A stretch of DNA of 64,000 bases from Anaerolineae bacterium (GTDB lineage Bacteria; Chloroflexota; Anaerolineae; 4572-78; J111): the NCBI GenBank assembly GCA_023382535.1, contig JAHDWA010000008.1, forward strand, positions 124,001 to 188,000. Direction: 5' to 3'. The number at the start of each line of letters is the position of its first letter. The stretch's first letter is position 1. Below the pieces are notes generated by a model. That model saw only the letters and a program-made list of their open reading frames with translations, was not told the DNA's origin and made no database searches. Position numbers and translations under genes: made by a program. Of the stretch, positions 48,407 to 57,474 are shown one piece after another.

Positions 48407-50236
48407 TTATACTGCCAACGGGGCCTTCTCGCGCTCAAACACCTCGTCAATCCGCTGCTGCTCGGTCTCCTGGCGGAACTGCTTGGTATAGAGTGAATAG
48501 TAGTGGCCCCCGGCCTGGATCAACTCGGCGTGGCTGCCCATCTCGGCAACGCGGCCGTTCTCGATGACCAGGATGCGGTCGGCCTTCTTGATGGTCGAGA
48601 GACGGTGGGCGATGATGAAACTGGTGCAGCCTTTCATCAGGGTTTCCATGCCCCGCTGAATCAGCGCCTCAGTCAGCGTGTCTACCGAGCTGGTGGCCTC
48701 GTCCATGATAAAGATGTCCGGCTGGGCCAGCACTGCCCGGGCCAGGCTGACCAACTGCTTCTGGCCGGTCGAGAGCAGGTTGCCGCCCTCGCCTACTTCA
48801 GAGTCGTAGCCTTTTTCCAGCGTCACGATGAACTCGTGGGCGTGGGCCAGGCGGGCTGCCTCCTCAACCTCGGCGTCGGTCGCAGCGAGCCGGCCGTAGC
48901 GGATGTTCTCACGGATGGTGCCGGAGAAGAGATGCGGCGCTTGCAGCACCATGCCGATGCGCGATTGGATGCCGTGCAGCGTCAGCGAGGTGTAATCCAG
49001 ACCGCCCATGCGGATGATCCCGGCTTTTGGCTCGTAAAAGCGGCAAACCAGGTTGACGATAGTTGACTTGCCGCCGCCGGTCGGGCCAACCAGGGCAATC
49101 GTTTCACCCTGTTTGACTCTGAGATTGAACTCTGCCAGCACCGGTTTGTCTTTGGTGTAGTAGAAGTCCACGTTTTCAAAGTCGATGTCGCCGCGGATTG
49201 CTCCCGGATCAACGGCGTCGGGCCGGTCCACAATCTCCGGCTTGGCGTCAATCAGCGAAAAGATGCGTTCCGCCGAGGCGACCGAGCCTTGCATTTCGGC
49301 GTACACCCGGGCCAGATCCTGAATAGGGAAAAGCATAAAGGTCAGGTAGGAGATAAAGGCTTGCAGCCCGCCGACAGTCAGCCCGCCGACAGTGATTTGC
49401 CAGCCGCCGTACCAGACAATCGCGCCCAGGGCCGTCGCGCCGACGATTTGCACGGTCGGCAAAAACAGGGCCGACAGCCAGGCTGCCCGGTAGGCCGAGC
49501 GGTAGAGGTGGCTGGCTAACTCGTCGAACTCTTGCAGGTTCTTCTCTTCCCGGGTTAACGCCTTGACCACCCGCACCCCGGTGATGTTCTCATTATAAAC
49601 CCCGGTCAGCTTCGAGTTGAGCTTGCGCACCTGCCGGAATGCCGTCAGAATCCTTTTCTGGAACTGGGCGGCGATGACAATCAAAATCGGCAGGATGAGC
49701 GACATAACCAGGGCCAACTGCCAGTTAATGATAAACATAAACACCAATGACACGGTCAGGTTCAAGATGGCCCAGGTGATGTCAATCAAGCCCCAGGTGA
49801 TCAAATCGGCAATACGCCCGGCGTCAGAGGTGACCCGCGACATAATCCAGCCGACCGGCGTTTTGTCAAAATAGGAGAAGGATAACGTCTGGAGATGGTT
49901 GAACATTTTCCGGCGCAAATCGTACTGGATGCGCTCGCCCAGGTTGGCCGCCAGGTAGATAAACCCCAGCACACCGCTGGCCTGGACGATGATCATGCTG
50001 GCGTAAATGGTAATTAACTGGATCAGCCTGGGACGATTGCCGGCGACAATGCCTTCGTCAATGATCATTTTGCTGAGATAGGTAAAGATAGCATCTTGCA
50101 GGGAGACCAGGCCAATCAGCAGCAAAAAGCCCACGACCCAGGTCCAGTAGGGCCGAACCTGCTGGGCCAGCCGCTTGACGGTATGGCCGCTGAATTGGCT
50201 GGTAAATTCTTCTTCTTCATAGTATAAGTCAGACAT
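48407..50236 (-). CDS. ABC exporter half, catalytic-Glu subunit of a heterodimer
   Basis: 609 residues: six membrane helices (about 30-330), then an ATPase domain with Walker A GPTGGGKST (from 384), signature LSTGQKQ and Walker B IFIMDEATSSVD. Its Walker B Glu is intact but the signature is altered (LSTGQ for LSGGQ). The partner upstream has the reverse. This asymmetry is that of heterodimeric multidrug exporters (BmrCD, TM287/288 type). It is the second exporter gene of the attenuator-controlled operon. Confidence 0.93.
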   Translation of the reverse strand: MSDLYYEEEEFTSQFSGHTVKRLAQQVRPYWTWVVGFLLLIGLVSLQDAIFTYLSKMIIDEGIVAGNRPRLIQLITIYASMIIVQASGVLGFIYLAANLGERIQYDLRRKMFNHLQTLSFSYFDKTPVGWIMSRVTSDAGRIADLITWGLIDITWAILNLTVSLVFMFIINWQLALVMSLILPILIVIAAQFQKRILTAFRQVRKLNSKLTGVYNENITGVRVVKALTREEKNLQEFDELASHLYRSAYRAAWLSALFLPTVQIVGATALGAIVWYGGWQITVGGLTVGGLQAFISYLTFMLFPIQDLARVYAEMQGSVASAERIFSLIDAKPEIVDRPDAVDPGAIRGDIDFENVDFYYTKDKPVLAEFNLRVKQGETIALVGPTGGGKSTIVNLVCRFYEPKAGIIRMGGLDYTSLTLHGIQSRIGMVLQAPHLFSGTIRENIRYGRLAATDAEVEEAARLAHAHEFIVTLEKGYDSEVGEGGNLLSTGQKQLVSLARAVLAQPDIFIMDEATSSVDTLTEALIQRGMETLMKGCTSFIIAHRLSTIKKADRILVIENGRVAEMGSHAELIQAGGHYYSLYTKQFRQETEQQRIDEVFEREKAPLAV

Positions 50237-50263
50237 TGTTTAGTGTCCTTAAAGTTCTGCTAA

Positions 50264-50306
50264 TGGTGCGTGTTGCGCAGTCCATAAACTAACGGAACAC
50301 GCACCA
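50264..50306. repeat. 11-bp perfect inverted repeat between the two ABC genes
   Basis: TGGTGCGTGTT (50264-50274) and AACACGCACCA (50296-50306). The CGGAACACGC-type core recurs at 63568-63651. Confidence 0.65.
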
Positions 50307-50324
50307 CAGAAGGGTGAAAGGTTA

Positions 50325-52283
50325 TTATCCACGCTCTCGCCCATTTGTACCCGGCAGGGCCTGCACCGCTTCAATCTCTTGTTCGATACTGGATTGCAGC
50401 TCGTAAATCCGCCGGTAGATGCCCTCCTGGGCCATCAGCTCATGGTGGCGGCCTCGCTGGACAACCCGGCCCTGGTCCAGTACCAGGATGAGATCGGCCC
50501 GCATCACGGTTTGGATGCGGTGGGCAATCACAAAGGTGGTCCGGCCCTGTCGCAGCCGTTCCAGGGCAGCGTGAATGATCGCTTCAGTTTCGGTATCCAC
50601 CGCCGAGACGGCGTCGTCAAAAACCAGGATGCGCGGATCTTTCAACAAGGTCCGGGCAATGGCCATGCGCTGCTTTTGACCACCCGACAGGGTCACCCCT
50701 TTTTCGCCGATCAGGGTATCGTAGCCATCGGGAAAAGTCAGGATGATGTCGTGAATCGCGGCAGCACGAGCGGCAGCCTCGACCTCTGCCTGGGTCACTT
50801 CACGCCGCACCCCGTAAGCGATGTTCTCGCGCAGGGTACGGGAGAAGAGGAACGGCTCCTGCTCCACTATGCCGACCTGTTGGCGCAGTTCGGGCAAAGG
50901 ATAGTGGCTCAACTCCAGGCCGTCCAGCAGAATCTGGCCGCCGGTGTAGTCATAGAAGCGGGGCAGCAGGTTGACCAGGCTGCTTTTGCCCGACCCGGTC
51001 GGCCCCAGCAGGGCAACCATCTGGCCGGGTTTGGCGGCAAAAGAAATGTCGTGCAGAACCCGCTTGTTGGCATCGTACTCAAACGAGACACTCTTGAAGA
51101 CGACTTCACCGCGTATCGTTAACGGGGTTTTGCCATTCAACCCGTTAGCAGTGGCTGGAGTCGCTTGGCGCAATGGGTCTTGCGTGACCATTGTCACCTC
51201 TCTGCTCCCCTGTTTCTCCTGCCCAGCGCTCTGCGCTGGCAGTCGCCTGCTCTTCGCCGCCTCGTCTCTCTCTTCCTCACGGCCCTCACGGATAATATCC
51301 ACCAGGCGATTGTACGAAACCAGCCCGGTCGAGGTCTGGGTGATGAGACGGCCCAACCCTTGCAAAGGCCAGATAATCCAGATGACCAGCCCGGCAAAAG
51401 CCAGGTAGTCGCCGATCGTCATCGTACCCTCAATGACCATCAACGCGCCCACAAAGAAAATCAGCACCATCTGCAAACCGGAAATGGTTTCAAGCACCGG
51501 CCAGTAGGTGGCGAACAATTTGACCAGCCGCCGCCCCCGCTGGTACAGCTCAAAATTGGCCTGCTCAAACTTGTCAATCTCAAACTGCTGCCGGGCAAAA
51601 GCCTTAACAACCCTGATGCCGGTCAGATTCTCCTGCAATGTGGCCGATAAAACCCCTTCCTGCTCCTGGTGCGACTCATAGACCGTGTGAATTCTGCGGG
51701 CAACCAGGCTGGAGTAGATGAAGGCAATCGGGAACGAGAGAATAGACAGCCAGGCCAGCCTGGTATTGATAGACAACAATGCGGCAAAGTTGATGGTAAA
51801 GAGCATCAGCACCCGCCCAACCTCAATGGCCTGCTCGGCAAAAAAGCGCCGAACAGCATCCACGTCGGAGGTACAGCGCTGGATCAGCTCACCTGTTTGG
51901 GTGTGGTCGTGATAGGCAAACGGCAGGCGCTGGATGTGATCAAACAGGTAGTTGCGCAGCCGTAGAATCACACCCTCGGCGGAGCGGGCAGCCAACTTGC
52001 CGCTGACAAAGGTGAACCCACCTTGAAAAACGGCCAGCCCCACAAAGCCCAGGGCAATGAGGTAAAAAGGCACAGTCGGCTGCGCTTGATTCAAGATGTC
52101 ATCCACAAAGTAGGCCAGCAGCAGATAAGTCAGCGCCTTGGCGATAGTTGCCACGGCCAAACTGACCACCGCGCCAAGATAAGTCAGGCGAAAGCCCTTC
52201 ATTAACCCCCATAATCCCACCAGGCGATTGGATGAAATGGTCTTTTTCAAATCCAAAGGTGGGTATAAAAGTGACTGTTGCAT
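50325..52283 (-). CDS. ABC exporter half, degenerate-site subunit of a heterodimer
   Basis: 652 residues: six membrane helices (about 30-340), a long Ala/Arg/Gln-rich linker (about 350-395), then an ATPase with Walker A GPTGSGKS, canonical signature LSGGQKQR and Walker B ILVFDDAVSAVD. The catalytic Glu is replaced by Asp. Together with the other half this gives one working and one degenerate ATP site. I use the ATG at 52283, preceded by AAGGA; a TTG two codons earlier is also possible. Probably exports hydrophobic or antibiotic compounds. Confidence 0.93.
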   Translation of the reverse strand: MQQSLLYPPLDLKKTISSNRLVGLWGLMKGFRLTYLGAVVSLAVATIAKALTYLLLAYFVDDILNQAQPTVPFYLIALGFVGLAVFQGGFTFVSGKLAARSAEGVILRLRNYLFDHIQRLPFAYHDHTQTGELIQRCTSDVDAVRRFFAEQAIEVGRVLMLFTINFAALLSINTRLAWLSILSFPIAFIYSSLVARRIHTVYESHQEQEGVLSATLQENLTGIRVVKAFARQQFEIDKFEQANFELYQRGRRLVKLFATYWPVLETISGLQMVLIFFVGALMVIEGTMTIGDYLAFAGLVIWIIWPLQGLGRLITQTSTGLVSYNRLVDIIREGREEERDEAAKSRRLPAQSAGQEKQGSREVTMVTQDPLRQATPATANGLNGKTPLTIRGEVVFKSVSFEYDANKRVLHDISFAAKPGQMVALLGPTGSGKSSLVNLLPRFYDYTGGQILLDGLELSHYPLPELRQQVGIVEQEPFLFSRTLRENIAYGVRREVTQAEVEAAARAAAIHDIILTFPDGYDTLIGEKGVTLSGGQKQRMAIARTLLKDPRILVFDDAVSAVDTETEAIIHAALERLRQGRTTFVIAHRIQTVMRADLILVLDQGRVVQRGRHHELMAQEGIYRRIYELQSSIEQEIEAVQALPGTNGRERG

Positions 52284-52371
52284 TTTCAAGTTCCTTATGA
52301 CACGTTGACACGAGGAAATGAGGGGCGATTATTGAGTCCGCTTCCTCTTTTCCTCGTTTCTTCACTGCGAT

Positions 52372-52617
52372 TTAATTAGGTAAATACTCGCTGCGCGCGG
52401 CAGAGGTTGCAGCCGTCGCTGGGACCGAGCCATAGTGCTGTAGTTTTGAACCCCACTTAACCATCTGGACGCCCATCCAGGCGGCCAGGTTTCGATGCAG
52501 TCCTCGCTGACCAGCATTTTGCAGTTTGGCGGCCTGCACCAAGCGGTCTTGCTCCACCGCCCGGATCAGGTCTTGATATTTTTCTCTTTGCATCAAATAT
52601 TCAACTTGCAGAGACAT
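52372..52617 (-). CDS. Small protein upstream of the ABC genes
   Basis: 81 residues, helical and polar: MSLQVEYLMQREKYQDLIRAV then WMGVQMVKWGSKLQHYG. I use the ATG at 52617, with AAAGGATGG before it. It has no family I know. It is the second ORF after the attenuator; it may be a regulatory or accessory peptide of the exporter. Confidence 0.6.
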   Translation of the reverse strand: MSLQVEYLMQREKYQDLIRAVEQDRLVQAAKLQNAGQRGLHRNLAAWMGVQMVKWGSKLQHYGSVPATAATSAARSEYLPN

Positions 52618-52668
52618 AGTTGTAACCATCCTTTGACTGTGAGACAACAGTTTCCAGTATTTGACCAA

Positions 52669-52794
52669 CTAGGCCGTAAGCCGGCCTCTTCCCATGAGAC
52701 TTACTCCCTCGAGTATAGGCCACCATTCCTGACTCCACTTGTCATATTTTTCCGAGGCCAAAGCAATGAGCGCGTTGCTTACTTTTCTAACCAT
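52669..52794 (-). CDS. 41-residue peptide with a strong ribosome site
   Basis: Begins MVRKVSNALIALASEKYDK and contains WSQEWWPILEGVSLMGRG. The start ATG at 52794 is preceded by AGGAGGGG. It is too short to place in a family. Its location right after two terminators and before the exporter genes suggests a small regulatory or accessory peptide. Confidence 0.55.
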   Translation of the reverse strand: MVRKVSNALIALASEKYDKWSQEWWPILEGVSLMGRGRLTA

Positions 52795-52831
52795 CTTTCC
52801 CCTCCTGGTTTCAACATTTTTAGTGACAAAC

Positions 52832-52861
52832 AAAAAGCCGCAGCTAGGTGAACTGCGGCTT
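52832..52861 (-). terminator. Attenuator terminator T2
   Basis: AAGCCGCAG (minus strand, 52861-52853) pairs perfectly with CTGCGGCTT (52843-52835) around a 9-nt loop, followed by TTTTTGTTTG. Its 5' arm can instead pair with the 3' arm of T1. Confidence 0.8.
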
Positions 52862-52890
52862 GGTGGACAAGCATAGCCTGTCCAAAAGAC

Positions 52891-52926
52891 AAATAAAAAA
52901 GCCGCAGACGGTAGTGGTCTGCGGCT
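52891..52926 (-). terminator. Attenuator terminator T1
   Basis: AGCCGCAGAC (minus strand, 52926-52917) pairs perfectly with GTCTGCGGCT around a 7-nt loop and ends in TTTTTTATTT. It begins about 20 bases after the leader peptide stop. Confidence 0.85.
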
Positions 52927-52946
52927 CTGTGGTTAGATTCTAACGG

Positions 52947-53054
52947 CTACCTTAAAACCCCGGAGTCAGCAGACGCACTACGACAAGGAACAGCGGTGAA
53001 ACCGCCGTCGGAACGTCGTTGCATCGTAGCAAGAACGATGATGCATTTAGACAT
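52947..53054 (-). CDS. Leader peptide of the ABC exporter operon
   Basis: 35 codons, MSKCIIVLATMQRRSDGGF then TAVPCRSASADSGVLR. AAGGAGT lies eight to ten bases before the ATG at 53054. It directly follows the consensus promoter and directly precedes two terminators, the position of leader peptides that sense ribosome stalling (as BmrB for bmrCD). The codon content is unusual for a structural protein. Which residue or drug stalls the ribosome cannot be read. Confidence 0.65.
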   Translation of the reverse strand: MSKCIIVLATMQRRSDGGFTAVPCRSASADSGVLR

Positions 53055-53091
53055 TGTCTGCACACTCCTTTTCTTTAAGATTACGCTAGCC

Positions 53092-53121
53092 AGTATATCA
53101 CACGTTTTGTCGAAATGTCAA
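53092..53121 (-). promoter_or_regulatory. Consensus sigma70 promoter of the attenuator operon
   Basis: On the minus strand TTGACA (53121-53116), 18 bp, TATACT (53097-53092). Transcription should begin near 53085, about 30 bases before the leader start. Confidence 0.85.
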
Positions 53122-53185
53122 GGCCCTTTTTTGATTTTGGACCACGTTTACCTTAAAAAAAGTTGCAGGAGCCAGCCAAAATGGA

Positions 53186-53377
53186 TTAACCGGCTAAATC
53201 TAGATACTTCTGCAGGTCTTGAGTTGTTGTTTTGGGGCGTTTTGGTTGAGCAGAAAGGCGATCCAAATGGTTCTCCAAGCGTTCTATTTCTGCTTGTAGG
53301 GTGTCAACTTGCTGGGCCGGAACCACTTGCCAGCGACCGTGGGTTAGTCGAGTGACAAAATTAAATATCTTTTGCAC
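53186..53377 (-). CDS. 63-residue coiled-coil protein
   Basis: GTG start at 53377 with GGAGG eight bases before. A short hydrophobic N-terminus (MQKIFNFVTRLTHGRWQVV) leads to a coiled coil (QVDTLQAEIERLENHLDRL) and a polar tail. No function known. It lies between the DUF58 gene and the attenuator promoter on the same strand, probably the last gene of the MoxR-DUF58 transcript. Confidence 0.55.
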   Translation of the reverse strand: MQKIFNFVTRLTHGRWQVVPAQQVDTLQAEIERLENHLDRLSAQPKRPKTTTQDLQKYLDLAG

Positions 53378-53469
53378 GCTCGTACCTCCAAAAGGTTTTT
53401 AGGGTTTGTTACCTTCTTATACTCGTTGAGGCAAAAAACCTTCGCTTAGGCTAAAAATTGAAGGATGTC

Positions 53470-54759
53470 TCAGCGCGCCGAGCGGACGTTAGCCAGGGCT
53501 TCGTCGAGGGAGTCGCCCTGGTGAACGATATAATGAGGGATATAGCTTGCCGTCAGTTCTATTTCTGTCTCCAGGGCATTATAAGGCATCCCGAAACTAC
53601 CCGGATCTATCAGGATAGCTGTTGTCTTGATGCCCCGATTGGTTAAGTGGCGAGCCGCGGCTACCCACTCCGCGTCAATGGCCGAGGTGACAATCATCAC
53701 GGTAGTATTTCGACTCATGCGCAGCGCTTCGGCTGCCAGGACTTCAGCCAGAGGAAGAGCGCCATGCGCCTGAGTGACGGCCAACATCTCATAAATACGG
53801 GTCAATTGCCGTTCGCCCCGGTCGCTTTGGGCGATTTCACGATGATAGGCATTGGCATAGGTGATAAGGCCCACAGACCGGTTCTGGGCTAAAAAGTGCT
53901 TGCTGAGAGAAGCGGCAACGGCGATGGCATACTCTTCGGTGCTGGCCGGCAAGGTGAAGTTGGGCAACTTTTCCCAATATACTTCCGGCAAAACAGGGGG
54001 GGGTACTTCAGCATAAGTCAGGCCGGCCTGGACTCGTTTTTCCATATCCAAAAAAACCCACACATCGGCCATTGGATCCAACTCAAACTCTTTAACCATC
54101 AGTTGGCCGGTGCGGGCCGTGCTGGCCCAGTGAATCCGGTTAAAGCTGTCGCCTGGTACATAATTGCGAATGCCCGAAACGTTGGTAGTCACATAATGGG
54201 TGCGGCGGTGCATCACCTCACCGCCGGTTTGCTCACCAACCGGCGGTTGAAATGCGGGCAAATCAACAGCCATTGGATAAACTACCACGTGTGAAGTAAA
54301 TGAGCGGGGCAAATCCTTTTTGAGCAAAAACAGGCCAAAAGGATCGCTGCTGTAAAGCGAGATAGGACCCAGGGCATAACGCCCGCGCCGATAGCAAGGA
54401 GTCCGGACATGCCAGCTCTGTTGCCGTCTACCGCCTAAGTTAGAAATAACGCGGCTAGCGCGATGGCCTGGTAAATCAGAATTATCTTTTAACTCAATCC
54501 ACAATTTGGGCAGCGGGCCGCTGTTTTCCAAGACGAATCGTTCCTCAAAAAATTTGCCCACCTGGACTTGTCGAGAGTGAGTTTGTCGGGTAACGCGTAC
54601 CCAATGCACATTAAGCCAAGCCCACAGGTAAGAGAGCAGCAGAATAGCCCCAAACAGATAAAACAGGTTGAAAAAGAGTGGATGCCCCACCGACAGCACC
54701 CCAACCAGGGCGGCTATCCACATCAAAAAAAGAACCCAACTTCGTTCTAAGCTACGCAA
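53470..54759 (-). CDS. DUF58 membrane-anchored protein
   Basis: 429 residues. Two membrane helices at the N-terminus (about 5-45), a beta-rich middle, then the DUF58 hallmark region GDSFNRIHWASTARTGQLMVKEFE (about 200) and a von-Willebrand-like tail with VWVFLDM and TTVMIVTSAIDAEW. DUF58 proteins partner MoxR ATPases in cell-envelope or stress functions. It follows the moxR gene on the same strand. Confidence 0.9.
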   Translation of the reverse strand: MRSLERSWVLFLMWIAALVGVLSVGHPLFFNLFYLFGAILLLSYLWAWLNVHWVRVTRQTHSRQVQVGKFFEERFVLENSGPLPKLWIELKDNSDLPGHRASRVISNLGGRRQQSWHVRTPCYRRGRYALGPISLYSSDPFGLFLLKKDLPRSFTSHVVVYPMAVDLPAFQPPVGEQTGGEVMHRRTHYVTTNVSGIRNYVPGDSFNRIHWASTARTGQLMVKEFELDPMADVWVFLDMEKRVQAGLTYAEVPPPVLPEVYWEKLPNFTLPASTEEYAIAVAASLSKHFLAQNRSVGLITYANAYHREIAQSDRGERQLTRIYEMLAVTQAHGALPLAEVLAAEALRMSRNTTVMIVTSAIDAEWVAAARHLTNRGIKTTAILIDPGSFGMPYNALETEIELTASYIPHYIVHQGDSLDEALANVRSAR

Positions 54760-54788
54760 GAAAAGCTCTCCTATAATCCGGCCAAGTG

Positions 54789-55742
54789 CTAGCGACTGGT
54801 AATCCGCGCGCCGGGCACTGGAACGGAAGAAAGAATATCCTGGACAACCTCTTTGGGGTCAACGTTTTTAATCCGGGCAGCCGGGCTGATAATCAGGCGA
54901 TGGGCCAGGGTCGGTTCTGCTAAAAACTTGACATCATCCGGGATGACGTAATCACGCTGGCGGATGGCAGCCAGCGCCTGAGCGGTGCGATACAGGGCTA
55001 GACTACCACGCGGGCTTACACCCAGATAAACGTCGGGATGGTTGCGGGTGGCTGTAGACAGGTTGATGATGTACTCTTTAATTAAATCGTCGGCATAGAC
55101 CTGTTTTACCGCTTCCTGGGCGGCGAGAAGTTCGTCTTGGCTTACTACCTGCTCAAGAGTGGTAATAGGGTGAGTAAACTGCTGCGCGCTTAAAATAGCA
55201 ATTTCGCTGCCTTTGTCAGGGTAGCCCATATGAATACGTAACATAAAGCGGTCCAGTTGTGCTTCGGGTAGGGGAAATGTGCCTTCATATTCGATGGGAT
55301 TTTGGGTAGCCAAGACCAGGAAGGGTTTTTCCATGGGATAGGTTTGACCATCAACCGTCACCTGGCGCTCATCCATCGCTTCCAACAAGGCGCTTTGAGT
55401 TTTGGGAGTAGCGCGGTTAATCTCATCAGTCAGCACGATCTGGGCAAACACCGGGCCAGGCCGAAATTCAAATTCGTGTGTTTTTTGATTGAAAACAGAC
55501 ACGCCGGTTACATCGCTGGGCAGCATATCCGGCGTAAATTGAATCCGTCGAAACGAACAGCCAATCGAAAGGGCCACCGCCCGGGCCAAAATTGTCTTAC
55601 CCGTACCGGGCACATCTTCAATCAGAATATGACCCTGGCATAACAAGGCCAGCAGTGTCGCCTCCACCGGCCCGCGCTTGCCGACGATAACCTTTTCGAC
55701 ATTGGTGATGACTTTGTTAGCGAAATCTTTAACAATTTCCAT
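54789..55742 (-). CDS. MoxR-family AAA+ ATPase
   Basis: 317 residues. Walker [10 protein letters not shown] (around 46-50), Walker [10 protein letters not shown], sensor 1 [12 protein letters not shown], then the MoxR lid [25 protein letters not shown]. MoxR proteins act as chaperone-like ATPases together with DUF58 and VWA proteins. It is the first gene of a pair with DUF58; a second MoxR gene ends at 63673. Confidence 0.93.
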   Translation of the reverse strand: MEIVKDFANKVITNVEKVIVGKRGPVEATLLALLCQGHILIEDVPGTGKTILARAVALSIGCSFRRIQFTPDMLPSDVTGVSVFNQKTHEFEFRPGPVFAQIVLTDEINRATPKTQSALLEAMDERQVTVDGQTYPMEKPFLVLATQNPIEYEGTFPLPEAQLDRFMLRIHMGYPDKGSEIAILSAQQFTHPITTLEQVVSQDELLAAQEAVKQVYADDLIKEYIINLSTATRNHPDVYLGVSPRGSLALYRTAQALAAIRQRDYVIPDDVKFLAEPTLAHRLIISPAARIKNVDPKEVVQDILSSVPVPGARITSR

Positions 55743-56111
55743 ATGATAGAAACAACTCCTTGGATAATTACCTTGACAATTATACCAGCTTATACAGATG
55801 GATACAATACGAATTTAGCCAAAAAACCCCCAATTTCAGGGGGTCACAAAAATCCAGAATTAGGGTATGATATTGATAGTTAAGTTGAACCCAGAGAAAA
55901 ATGGTGATTGTGTTAAATTCATTTTAGAACTCAATATTTGATCTTCGACACCTCAACTTCGACAACTTATCCTTATCCTCTTACTGCTACTCCCACTCCC
56001 ACCGCACTTTCACCGCTACCTTACTCTGCTACTTCCTTCTGATAACATAAAGCCAAATTTTTCTGGGTTCAGACAAGATTTAATTATATTTTTGAAGAAA
56101 GGAGATAAAAC
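55743..56111. other. Intergenic region with a 184-bp inverted-repeat element
   Basis: 18-bp imperfect ends, GAACCCAGAGAAAAATGG at 55887-55904 and its inverted match at 56053-56070 (15 of 18), enclose a pyrimidine-rich interior of CTACTCCCACTCCC-type units. The right end stops 42 bases before the Flp pilin start. No other gene seen. Confidence 0.55.
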
Positions 56112-56258
56112 ATGTTGTTTCTTCCGCGTGAAGAAGGTCAAGGCTTGGTAGAATACGCGCTCATCCTCGTCCTGGTCGCCATCGTGGTTATCGCTATCCT
56201 CCTGCTGCTTGGCCCGGTTGTCGGTAACGTCTTCAGCAATATCGTCGGTAATCTCTAA
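56112..56258 (+). CDS. Flp/Fap-type pilin
   Basis: 48 residues: a short N-terminal stretch MLFLPREEGQG followed by the Flp pilin signature LVEYALILVLVAIVVIAILLLLG and a short tail. The glycine/Glu junction G-(L)-V-E-Y is the prepilin cleavage and assembly motif. These pilins build tad-type adhesive fibres; no other tad gene is in the window. GGAGAT precedes the ATG at 56112. Confidence 0.85.
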   Translation: MLFLPREEGQGLVEYALILVLVAIVVIAILLLLGPVVGNVFSNIVGNL

Positions 56259-56292
56259 GCTATTTATTCAGCTAGAAATTGTGTATTTTTTC

Positions 56293-56322
56293 AAAAGCCA
56301 TCCTTCGGGGTGGCTTTTTCAT
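56293..56322 (+). terminator. Rho-independent terminator with TTCG loop
   Basis: AGCCATCC-TTCG-GGGTGGCT (56296-56315) followed by a T-run. It ends the pilin transcript. Confidence 0.85.
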
Positions 56323-56398
56323 TTTCCAGGCCATTGACTTGGTTTGACTTTTGCCTCAAGCCGATTACACTTTAGACGGGAGGGGGATAAGTGAAGTC

Positions 56399-57427
56399 AT
56401 GGCTACTGGCTATGTTTTCGACGAAATTTTTACGCGGCACGATTTTCCGGGCCATCCCGAGAGCGCCAATCGTCTATTAGCAATAATGGACTATTTAGGC
56501 AAAAATGAGCTTTTGCCCAGGCTGGCACCTATTCCAAGCCGCCCGGCAACACGGCTGGAGTTGATGCGCTGCCATCACCCGCGTCATATCGAGCGGGTTG
56601 AAGAGGTAAGCCGTAATGGAGGAGGAATGCTGGACGCCGATACCTATACTAACTCCTTCTCCTACGAGGCGGCAGTTCGGGCGGCGGGAGGACTGGTGGA
56701 TTTAACTGCGGCGGTGCTGGATGGCCGGCTTGATAATGGTTTTGCCCTGGTGCGCCCGCCCGGACACCACGCTACCCCGATTCGTGCGATGGGATTTTGC
56801 CTGTTTAGTACGGTCGCCGTAGCAGCGCGGGCGGCACGTTTTGATTACGGGTTGGAGCGTGTCGCTGTTATTGATTTTGATGTTCATCATGGCAACGGCA
56901 CCCAAGATGTTTTGATCGAGGACCCCAGCGTGCTGTTTGTGTCCAGCCATGAATATCCCTACTATCCCGGCACCGGGGCAGCCGATGAGATTGGCGAAGG
57001 CAAGGCTAGAGGTGCAACCGTGAATATCCCTTTGCCGATGGGTGTTAGTGATGAGGGATTTAAACGTTTGTACGGTGAGCTGGTTTTGCCAATTCTCCGC
57101 CGGTTTCAACCGGAACTGATTCTGATTTCGGCGGGGTTTGACGCCCATTGGGATGACCCTTTGGCCAATATAGGTCTAAGTCTCAGTGGTTATCACTGGC
57201 TATGTCAAAGTTTAAGTGATCTGGCAAGCGAGTTATGCCAGGGGAAAATTGTTTTTACTTTGGAAGGTGGTTATAACCTGGATGTCTTGGCACTGGGCGT
57301 GGGCAATGTTTTTAGAGTACTGCTGGGTGACTCATTAGCCTACGATCCTCTCGGCCCGTCACCCTGGCGGGAGCCGGATGTCTCGGCCCTATTGGCCAGG
57401 TTAAAGACCATCCATAATGTGGCCTGA
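56399..57427 (+). CDS. Histone-deacetylase-superfamily (acetoin utilisation / acetylpolyamine-like) hydrolase
   Basis: 342 residues. The zinc-binding chain reads VIDFDVHHGNGTQ and, later, ISAGFDAHWDDPL; the catalytic His pair lies in RPPGHHATPIRAMGFC. The family removes acetyl groups from lysine, polyamines or acetoin-related targets. A specific substrate cannot be read. I use the ATG at 56399 because the family domain begins there; a longer frame to 56351 is open. Confidence 0.9.
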   Translation: MATGYVFDEIFTRHDFPGHPESANRLLAIMDYLGKNELLPRLAPIPSRPATRLELMRCHHPRHIERVEEVSRNGGGMLDADTYTNSFSYEAAVRAAGGLVDLTAAVLDGRLDNGFALVRPPGHHATPIRAMGFCLFSTVAVAARAARFDYGLERVAVIDFDVHHGNGTQDVLIEDPSVLFVSSHEYPYYPGTGAADEIGEGKARGATVNIPLPMGVSDEGFKRLYGELVLPILRRFQPELILISAGFDAHWDDPLANIGLSLSGYHWLCQSLSDLASELCQGKIVFTLEGGYNLDVLALGVGNVFRVLLGDSLAYDPLGPSPWREPDVSALLARLKTIHNVA

Positions 57428-57474
57428 GGTCAATCAGACATACTGACCTCTCGTTACGCAAGTGGAGAAAGTAT

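Noticed and set aside
52669..52794. 41-residue peptide as a bacteriocin or RiPP precursor exported by the ABC pair
   Set aside because: No double-glycine leader, no peptidase domain on the ABC proteins and no modification enzyme nearby.
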